Assembly (NCBI GenBank): GCA_000940995.1
Contig: CP005974.1
Coordinates: 620,001-684,000, forward strand
Origin: Photobacterium gaetbulicola Gung47
Lineage (GTDB): Bacteria; Pseudomonadota; Gammaproteobacteria; Enterobacterales; Vibrionaceae
DNA length: 64,000 nucleotides
Reading direction: 5' to 3'
Shown here in pieces: positions 58,401 through 64,000 of the stretch (the first letter of the stretch is position 1; every line of letters begins with the position of its first letter). The position numbers were made by a program, and so were the translations under genes. Under the pieces are notes generated by a model that saw nothing but the letters and a program-made list of their open reading frames with translations, did not search any database and was not told the origin of the DNA.

Positions 58401-59905
58401 ATGCCTTTGTTTCTGCTGGCGAGATGTTCAATGTTAAGGCAAAACCTGTCATTTGGCTTGCCGGTGATGCTGAGAATATTGATGGCAATGGCAATGCGAC
58501 CTCAATGGTCGATAGCAGCAATATGTGCAGCCGGGCGGTCACGCCCGGCTTCTATGCCAGTGATGCACCACAAGCCTCGGTGGCGCTTTCCATTCCGACT
58601 GGGGAAGGTATCAAGCCGCACTCACCGACCGAGGCGGGGGCCGTCAGCGGTACCCTGACCAGTGTCCCGCTAAGTAACCAAGCGATAAAAAACAGCGACT
58701 TTAGTGCCAAATGGGATGAGGTAGGCAGTATTGAGCTACGGGCATCGACCCAAGGCGAGTACCTGGGGATGGCAATGAATGTGGGCTACCGCCCGGTTGG
58801 CCGTTTCTATCCGCATCGATTTGCCATCGTATCGGCAGAGAGTGGCAAACAATACCCAGACGGCCAGTCGTTTGTCTACATGAACCAGCCAATGTCAGCC
58901 CGCTTCAAGGTCGAGGCACAAAATGAAAAAGGGGCTCCAACCCATAACTACGGCTTTTTTGCGCCGGCCAAGCAAGTTGGCCTGGCGATCGCGGCAATAG
59001 ATACAGCGGTTGAGCCGGGGTTAGCGAATGATTTGGGTGGGCGCATTGACTGGGGCGGTTTGCCTAACGCTTGGCAGAAGAGCTGGAAGGGGGCCTATAC
59101 CACGGTTAATTGGTTTGATCTGGTCTTTAAGCGGGAGGTCAAAAGTGCCGCTTCACAAGATAAGGCGCTAACCACCGAGCCGGATGGCCCTTATGATGTT
59201 GCACTGGGCATTATGCGTGAAGCGTTGAGTGCGGGGATGGCTGAGCGTATCGGCTACCCGGCAATCGATGTGGACAGGGTGCTGGTTCCTTGTGATTTGG
59301 TGCAGGATGGGTGTCGCGATGCCGACTCGAGGGGGATGATGGAGTTTGCTGCTTTCCATACCCGCTATGGCCGCATGGTGCTGGATGATGTCGCCGGCCG
59401 TTTTGATAGTGAACTGTCTATCCCGCTTCGAGTTGAGTACTGGGATGGTGTGGACTTTGTCACCAACAAACAAGACAGTCGTGCCGCTTTCGATGGAAAT
59501 CTGTCGTGCAAACAAATTCTTTCCCAGTCTGACACTGACGTGACAAGCACCTCGTACACTCAGGGATCAGGAAATGTACAATCAGGGGAGACTCGCTCCG
59601 GCGAGTTCGTTGCAGTGCCCACCGACGTGAAGGATAACGACGGCAGTGCTGTGATCTACCGTGAGCAGGTGCGTTTTTGGCAGAAAGTGGTTAGCGATAA
59701 GCCAAAAGCGATAGATAATGAGCCAGAGATCCGCTGTGAGGTTGGACCGTCAGCGGGCAACAGTAATTATCAGCCGTGGTTGGCCTTCGACTGGCGTGGT
59801 AAAGGTGACGAGAGTCCGCACTCGACAGTGACCTTCGGAGCCTACCGCGGCAACGATCGGGTGCTTTATCGCGGTGAAAAGGGCATTAATACAATGCTCG
59901 ATTAA
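55409..59905 (+). CDS. mshQ: Giant MSHA protein MshQ (putative tip adhesin)
   Basis: 1498 residues. A Sec signal (MKNIIFILVTLFYSLNTLAA) begins at ATG 55409, overlapping the mshP stop; the upstream part of the frame is not used. An N-terminal beta-rich region (about 25-540) is followed by a repeat region with beta-helix look (about 570-720: GASLTLNEGEYWFENIDFLG, NNSAIYLNGGVNNSLIYAYF). An Ig-like segment (about 735-830) and a long C-terminal domain of MshQ type (about 850-1490) complete it. It has no transmembrane anchor, which suits a secreted or tip-bound protein. The N-terminal third is more AT-rich than its neighbours. Confidence 0.85.
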   Translation: MKNIIFILVTLFYSLNTLAAMSCPENTNHGFTIGFHIDNPFSQQTGFSYVKSTHSHGNKEKELQYIWTNNRSFSSYNKIIDHYMETSGTYDVVLDFAPDSHGYGLLTYYVNDGINGWRKEESKEVYFLKQGAITVSSIQMELDCDAQVPDVEPEYSLDAKFQFGVQNCTSSECEIPINNASEYTIKPLVFLMPTIEQGSPDNDPPATMAVKSVDLLQGKVVIEQISPAGMGPAEQMSRISYLIMEPGRASFYGKEVIAGYVDTTEYQAASGNGRGWERGIKFSDWGGTTISNPVVLTQQQALNRDDIFSTSAIKGVTRQDLDLALELGRGTDEPSNKRRIAFLASSEGTGVTSSGMKFEFGLKHNLRQAGTLAQSCQNLRIPFANQYVGQPGVVGMKQTRNGGDGGWIRRCELTPTDFSFVFDEDTLDSRKHRTAEDIGFFAFELPQQDIELDICKYVPQELVSNAYPTGVPHGALNITPGTGSNVYLKSPQLSGNKKNWFAYLAYQGGESCINPDGSAALCKADPQKVFDDYPPQLEPFQVVSGSLNCTANCELFRDNNYQNISIGTGASLTLNEGEYWFENIDFLGAGARLEVKGKAIVHYKTMRFSSGDFYINAPAGVGGTSENLLFIGHGNNSAIYLNGGVNNSLIYAYFYIEGVNYVGADGNLVQSIGFDIAGSDNEVAGGIASHSVAISGWRNSVRGRPELQCGGGSPNYTLTVTPTTDLSLTCDLQEVEFTVMDSGGVATDFDGQLRITTNLSRSGQAQWFSNSNGTGAGTDASLPYIASPVAGKVKLWLKSDFVGKVEVTGVIVDDDAEPAFSSLGFVPFRFDINGGRIPVVAGKPASITIKAKSCRDDSNSDVAVGYHGKRTLKFATTYISPSLGMTSTNSHLLQLKAPEHSQWQQQQVELTFDRGVADAQLRYFDAGKTALTVHDPNCTLEQGCEILPQSRMLTRSNIGNWTRLEGTQSVWSRPYTFASCNAGEHLIESANGTAYRGDAFVSAGEMFNVKAKPVIWLAGDAENIDGNGNATSMVDSSNMCSRAVTPGFYASDAPQASVALSIPTGEGIKPHSPTEAGAVSGTLTSVPLSNQAIKNSDFSAKWDEVGSIELRASTQGEYLGMAMNVGYRPVGRFYPHRFAIVSAESGKQYPDGQSFVYMNQPMSARFKVEAQNEKGAPTHNYGFFAPAKQVGLAIAAIDTAVEPGLANDLGGRIDWGGLPNAWQKSWKGAYTTVNWFDLVFKREVKSAASQDKALTTEPDGPYDVALGIMREALSAGMAERIGYPAIDVDRVLVPCDLVQDGCRDADSRGMMEFAAFHTRYGRMVLDDVAGRFDSELSIPLRVEYWDGVDFVTNKQDSRAAFDGNLSCKQILSQSDTDVTSTSYTQGSGNVQSGETRSGEFVAVPTDVKDNDGSAVIYREQVRFWQKVVSDKPKAIDNEPEIRCEVGPSAGNSNYQPWLAFDWRGKGDESPHSTVTFGAYRGNDRVLYRGEKGINTMLD

Positions 59906-60020
59906 ATAAAATGCCGATCTGTGGCAGGTTTGACAATCCTTGCCTTGTCTCGATCCGCCCCCCTTGATACATTTAGCGCAATTTAACGAATTTGTGAGCT
60001 TGCAGGATTAGCCGAAGACT

Positions 60021-61064
60021 ATGTTTAAAAAACTTCGTGGCATGTTTTCTAATGACCTGTCTATTGACTTGGGTACAGCCAATACCCTTATTTACGTCAA
60101 AGGACAGGGCATCGTACTGGATGAACCATCAGTAGTAGCGATCCGCCAGGATCGTGCCGGAGCAACCAAGAGTGTGGCCGCTGTCGGTCACGACGCCAAG
60201 CAGATGCTGGGCCGTACTCCGGGTAATATCGCGGCAATCCGTCCGATGAAAGACGGTGTTATCGCGGACTTTTACGTTACTGAGAAAATGCTGCAGCATT
60301 TTATCAAGCAGGTGCATGACAACAGCCTGCTGCGTCCAAGCCCACGAGTTCTAGTTGCGGTACCTTGCGGCTCGACTCAGGTTGAGCGCCGTGCTATCCG
60401 TGAATCTGCACAGGGTGCAGGCGCGCGCGAAGTGTACTTGATTGACGAGCCAATGGCGGCAGCAATCGGTGCAGGCATGCCAGTTTCTGAAGCAACCGGT
60501 TCGATGGTGATCGATATCGGTGGCGGTACCACTGAAGTGGCGGTTATCTCGCTAAACGGTGTGGTGTACTCATCATCAGTACGTATCGGTGGTGACCGTT
60601 TCGACGAAGCCATCATCAACTACGTGCGTCGTAACTACGGCAGCCTGATCGGTGAAGCGACCGCTGAGCGCATCAAGCATGAAATCGGCTCGGCTTACCC
60701 GGGTGACGAAGTGCGTGAGATTGAAGTTCGCGGCCGCAACCTAGCTGAAGGTGTGCCTCGCAGCTTCACCCTGAACTCCAACGAAATCCTCGAAGCGCTG
60801 CAAGAGCCGTTGACAGGTATCGTATCGGCCGTGATGGTAGCACTAGAGCAGTGTCCGCCAGAGCTGGCGTCGGACATCTCCGAGCGCGGTATGGTACTGA
60901 CCGGTGGTGGTGCACTGCTGCGTGACCTAGACCGTCTACTGACCGAAGAGACCGGTATTCCAGTGGTTGTGGCCGAAGAGCCACTAACGTGTGTGGCCCG
61001 TGGCGGCGGCAAGGCACTGGAAATGATCGACATGCACGGTGGCGATCTATTCAGCGAAGAATAA
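60021..61064 (+). CDS. mreB: Rod-shape actin homologue MreB
   Basis: 347 residues. Forms membrane-bound filaments that guide wall synthesis. MFKKLRGMFSNDLSIDLGTANTLIY gives an amphipathic N-terminus and Phosphate-1 loop; Phosphate-2 is IDIGGGTTEVAVIS and the adenosine motif TGGGALLRDLD. Its DNA is smoother in codon choice than nearby genes, as in highly expressed genes. It stands 115 bp after mshQ; a TTGACA (59931-59936) is seen there but no matching -10. Confidence 0.98.
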   Translation: MFKKLRGMFSNDLSIDLGTANTLIYVKGQGIVLDEPSVVAIRQDRAGATKSVAAVGHDAKQMLGRTPGNIAAIRPMKDGVIADFYVTEKMLQHFIKQVHDNSLLRPSPRVLVAVPCGSTQVERRAIRESAQGAGAREVYLIDEPMAAAIGAGMPVSEATGSMVIDIGGGTTEVAVISLNGVVYSSSVRIGGDRFDEAIINYVRRNYGSLIGEATAERIKHEIGSAYPGDEVREIEVRGRNLAEGVPRSFTLNSNEILEALQEPLTGIVSAVMVALEQCPPELASDISERGMVLTGGGALLRDLDRLLTEETGIPVVVAEEPLTCVARGGGKALEMIDMHGGDLFSEE

Positions 61065-61104
61065 TGCCCGCCCGGGCATATCGACAAACAGGTTATAGTG
61101 TTAC

Positions 61105-61965
61105 ATGAAACCTATCTTTGGCAGGGGGCCTTCCCTGCAACTGCGCCTGTTTCTTGCCATTTTACTGTCGGTTGGCCTGATGCTGGCCGACAGTCGTCTT
61201 GACGCCTTTGCCAACGTCCGTTACCTGCTCAACTCGGCTATTTCCCCGTTGCAATATGCGGCTAATCTGCCGCGTGACTTGCTTGGCGGTGTATCCGGAC
61301 AGTTCAGCTCGCACCGGCGTCTGCTGGCAGAAAACAAAGCCTTGCAACGTGAACTGCTGGTTCAGCAGAGCGATGTCTTGCTGCTCGAGCAGCTGAAACA
61401 GGAAAACCAGCGCCTGCGTGAGCTGCTGGGCTCGCCGTTTGTCCGTGATGAAAAGAAGCTGATTGCCGAGGTGATGGCGGTCGACTCCGATCCGTACAGC
61501 CACCAGGTGATGATCGACAAGGGGCGGGTAGACGGTGTCTATGAGGGCCAGCCGGTGATCAACGAAAAGGGGATTGTCGGTCAGGTCTCGTACGTCGGGG
61601 CTCACAACAGCCGGGTGCTGCTGCTGATTGACCCGTCCCATGCGATCCCGGTGCAGGTTGTGCGCAATGATATCCGGGTGATTGCCTCGGGCAGTGGCCA
61701 GATTGACCAAATTCAGCTGGAGCATGTGCCAAGCAGTACCGATATCGAAGTGGGCGACTTGCTGGTGAGTTCGGGGTTGGGTGGCCGTTATCCGGAGGGC
61801 TATCCGGTGGCCAACGTCACGGAGTTCTCGTTTGATAACAAGCGCCCGTTTGCTCAAATCAAAGCAAGGCCGACGGTACAGTTCGACCGTCTGCGCTACC
61901 TGCTGCTGGTATGGCCGACCCCGCGTGAAACCTTGACTGAGGGAGAGTTCAATAGTGGCAAATAG
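61105..61965 (+). CDS. mreC: Rod-shape protein MreC
   Basis: 286 residues. A membrane helix (about 12-28), a coiled coil (about 65-105: ENKALQRELLVQQSDVLLLE) and two periplasmic beta-barrels with KGIVGQVSYVG and SSGLGGRYPEGYPVANV. It links MreB to PBP2 of the elongasome. It overlaps mreD by 11 bp. Confidence 0.96.
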   Translation: MKPIFGRGPSLQLRLFLAILLSVGLMLADSRLDAFANVRYLLNSAISPLQYAANLPRDLLGGVSGQFSSHRRLLAENKALQRELLVQQSDVLLLEQLKQENQRLRELLGSPFVRDEKKLIAEVMAVDSDPYSHQVMIDKGRVDGVYEGQPVINEKGIVGQVSYVGAHNSRVLLLIDPSHAIPVQVVRNDIRVIASGSGQIDQIQLEHVPSSTDIEVGDLLVSSGLGGRYPEGYPVANVTEFSFDNKRPFAQIKARPTVQFDRLRYLLLVWPTPRETLTEGEFNSGK

Positions 61966-62443
61966 TCGCGCTAACGGCCGAATTTGGATTTGGCTGTCGT
62001 TTCTGATTGCGCTGATCCTGCAGGCTGCCCCTTGGCCGGGGGAGCTGGAACCATTCCGCCCGTCATGGGTTGTCTTGGTCGCGTTTTACTGGGTCTTGGC
62101 CTTGCCGCACCGGGTGAACGTCGGGACGGCATTGATCCTCGGTTTGCTGTGGGATCTGATGCTCGGCTCGACCCTTGGGGTCAGGGGGCTGATGATGGCA
62201 GTGCTTTGCTATATTGTTGCGCTGAACTTCCAGGTGCTGCGTAATCTATCATTATGGCAGCAGGCTCTGCTGGTGGGGCTGCTGACATTGGGCGGTAAGC
62301 TGGTTGAGTTCTGGGCCGAATACCTGGTTTCGGTGATCACTTTTGATCCGGAGAGGTTGTGGGCCGTGCTACTTAACTTCTTGTTATGGCCATGGTTATT
62401 CCTGCTGTTGCGACGGATGCGTCGCAAGCTCTCAATTCGTTAA
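61955..62443 (+). CDS. mreD: Rod-shape protein MreD
   Basis: 162 residues with about five membrane helices; conserved FRPSWVVLVAFYWVLALPHR and LGLLWDLMLGSTLGVRG segments. Third part of the elongasome. GTG start inside mreC after GGGAGAG. Confidence 0.95.
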   Translation: MANSRANGRIWIWLSFLIALILQAAPWPGELEPFRPSWVVLVAFYWVLALPHRVNVGTALILGLLWDLMLGSTLGVRGLMMAVLCYIVALNFQVLRNLSLWQQALLVGLLTLGGKLVEFWAEYLVSVITFDPERLWAVLLNFLLWPWLFLLLRRMRRKLSIR

Positions 62444-62539
62444 ATTAGTTTCCCAATGGGATCCGTTCGGTGCTAGGGTGTAACCAAACACATCGAACGT
62501 GCTTCGAATGGATCACATTGATTTATCACACAAAACCAA

Positions 62540-63130
62540 ATGAATGATATCATGTCGACACCGCAACTGTATTTGGCCTCTGGCTCTCCGCGCCGTAAAG
62601 AACTTCTGACCCAGCTTGGCTACCAGTTTGAGCGGGTCGTGGTGGATGTTGAAGAGCAGCACCAGGCCGGTGAAACGCCCGCCGACTATGTCCAGCGCCT
62701 GTCGGTGGACAAGGCTTTGGCCGGAGTCGCGGAGGTCGGCGGCAAGGCACCCGTACTGGGGGCCGACACCATCGTGGTGGCGGGTGATCGTATCTTGGAA
62801 AAGCCCAAGGATTTTGACGATGCCCAGCAGATGCTGCGCCTGCTTTCCGGCACGCGCCATCAGGTGATGACGGCAGTGACCGTGGCCAGCGAAGCGCGCC
62901 GGGAAACACGTCTGGTGGTGACCGACGTGTGGTTCAAGACGCTGTCAGATAAAGAAATCGAAGACTACTGGCACAGTGGTGAGCCGCAGGACAAAGCAGG
63001 GAGCTACGGCATTCAGGGGATTGGCGGCAAGTTCGTCGAGCGTATCGATGGCAGTTATTATGCTGTGGTGGGGTTACCTTTGGTGGAAACCGACATCATG
63101 GTTCAAGACTTTTTAGATTTATCAATTTAG
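62540..63130 (+). CDS. maf: Maf-family nucleotide pyrophosphatase (YhdE type)
   Basis: About 196 residues. It hydrolyses dTTP/UTP and modified nucleotides. LYLASGSPRRKELLTQLG is the family start, LGADTIVV holds the catalytic Asp, and QDKAGSYGIQGIGG and VVGLPL close the site. A second ATG at 62552 gives a start closer to E. coli YhdE; neither has a clear ribosome-binding site. Between mreD and rng as in other gamma-proteobacteria. Confidence 0.93.
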   Translation: MNDIMSTPQLYLASGSPRRKELLTQLGYQFERVVVDVEEQHQAGETPADYVQRLSVDKALAGVAEVGGKAPVLGADTIVVAGDRILEKPKDFDDAQQMLRLLSGTRHQVMTAVTVASEARRETRLVVTDVWFKTLSDKEIEDYWHSGEPQDKAGSYGIQGIGGKFVERIDGSYYAVVGLPLVETDIMVQDFLDLSI

Positions 63131-63138
63131 AGGCAACC

Positions 63139-64000
63139 ATGAGCACTGAGCTGCTAATTAACGTAACCCCGAGTGAAACGCGAGTCGCCATGATCGAGTC
63201 CGGGACCTTGCAGGAAGTTCATATCGAACGTGAATCCAAGCGGGGGATTGTCGGCAATATTTACAAGGGGCGCGTCAGCCGCGTCCTGCCGGGGATGCAG
63301 GCGGCTTTTGTCGATATCGGCCTTGAAAAAGCCGCATTCCTGCACGCGTCGGATATTGTTCCGCATACCGAGTGTGTGGCGGAAAACGAAAAACAGCAGT
63401 TTCAGGTTCGTGACATTTCAGAACTGGTCCGCCAGGGCCAGGATCTGGTGGTGCAGGTGGTCAAAGACCCATTGGGTACCAAGGGCGCACGCCTGACCAC
63501 TGATGTCACCTTGCCATCCCGCTACTTGGTATTTATGCCGGGGGCGAGCCATGTCGGCGTTTCGCAGCGTATCGAAAGCGAAGAGGAGCGTGAGCGCCTG
63601 AAAGCCGTCGTTAACGAGTACTGCGACGATCTGGGCGGCTTCATTATCCGTACCGCCGCCGAAGGGGCAACGGATGAAGAAATGGCGCAGGATGCCGCAT
63701 TCCTCAAGCATTTGTGGCGCAAAGTGCTCGAACGTCGCGCTAAATACAAGCCGAAATCCATGCTCTATGGTGAGCTTGGCCTGGCGCAGCGTATCTTGCG
63801 TGACTTTGTCGGTACCGAACTTGACTGTATCCAGGTTGACTCCCGTTTGGGCTACGAGAAGCTCAAGGAGTTTACCGATGAGTTTGTACCTGAACTGAGC
63901 GATAAGCTGGATTACTATGCCGGCGAGCAGCCGATTTTTGATTTGTTCGATACCGAAAATGAAATCCAGCGCTCGCTGGACCGCAAGGTAGAACTGAAAT
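63139..64000 (+). CDS. rng: Ribonuclease G, 3' end outside the window
   Basis: The first 287 codons are present; the frame runs to the window edge. MSTELLINVTPSETRVAMIE and NIYKGRVSRVLPGMQAAFVD (S1 domain) are characteristic. RNase G trims 16S rRNA and decays some mRNAs. AGAGG lies 5 nt before the ATG; 8 bp after maf. Confidence 0.96.
   Translation, partial: MSTELLINVTPSETRVAMIESGTLQEVHIERESKRGIVGNIYKGRVSRVLPGMQAAFVDIGLEKAAFLHASDIVPHTECVAENEKQQFQVRDISELVRQGQDLVVQVVKDPLGTKGARLTTDVTLPSRYLVFMPGASHVGVSQRIESEEERERLKAVVNEYCDDLGGFIIRTAAEGATDEEMAQDAAFLKHLWRKVLERRAKYKPKSMLYGELGLAQRILRDFVGTELDCIQVDSRLGYEKLKEFTDEFVPELSDKLDYYAGEQPIFDLFDTENEIQRSLDRKVELK

Overview
The window is a chromosomal segment of a gamma-proteobacterium of the family Vibrionaceae. 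Three things show this: a complete MSHA type IV pilus cluster in the Vibrio order followed by mreBCD-maf-rng, the neighbourhood metH / lysC / class V aminotransferase / pglL / uvrA-ssb / msh, and a Vibrio-type rrn operon. GC-rich coding DNA and the 16S suggest a Photobacterium- or Grimontia-like member rather than a low-GC Vibrio, but the genus is not proven here. I see no mobile element, prophage or CRISPR array.

Bases 1-17981 hold an exopolysaccharide locus that I read as a rearranged homologue of the syp (symbiosis polysaccharide) locus of Vibrio fischeri. On the minus strand, from right to left, come a glycosyltransferase, flippase (K), polymerase (L), acetyltransferase (M), glycosyltransferase (N), a small extra lipoprotein, chain-length regulator (O), glycosyltransferase (P) and a fused glycosyltransferase/initiating sugar-phosphate transferase (QR). 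A-B-C-D-E follow: STAS switch, OmpA-like lipoprotein, multi-SLBB export protein, degenerate tyrosine-kinase-like ATPase, and the kinase-REC-PP2C switch regulator. So the A-E block lies after R instead of before F-G, and the hybrid kinase SypF and sigma-54 activator SypG are not in the window. Three good sigma-54 promoters (-24/-12) precede sypA, the lipoprotein-sypO unit and the divergent glycosyltransferase at 17067. This fits control by an activator encoded elsewhere.

Bases 17982-23671 are one rRNA operon on the plus strand: promoters P1 and P2, boxA, 16S, a spacer without tRNA, 23S, 5S, tRNA-Thr(GGT), a second divergent 5S, and a terminator.

Bases 23672-39700 are housekeeping genes. metA and metH each have MetJ-type met boxes upstream. 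An NhaP-type antiporter lies between them. lysC carries a lysine riboswitch. A class V aminotransferase, a PglL-type O-oligosaccharyltransferase, uvrA and ssb (divergent around a LexA box) and a LysR regulator follow.

Bases 39828-59905 are the MSHA cluster: a 37-codon membrane peptide ORF, then mshH-I-J-K-L-M-N-E-G-F-B-A-C-D-O-P-Q. MshE carries two c-di-GMP-binding MshEN motifs and MshH is a degenerate GGDEF-EAL protein. The MshA pilin ends in an Ala/Pro/Thr tail that could be a PglL target. Two overlapping hairpins separate mshA from mshC. The window closes with mreB-mreC-mreD, maf and the 5' part of rng.

Overall the segment combines two surface-attachment systems, a sigma-54/partner-switch-controlled polysaccharide and a c-di-GMP-responsive pilus, with housekeeping genes between them.
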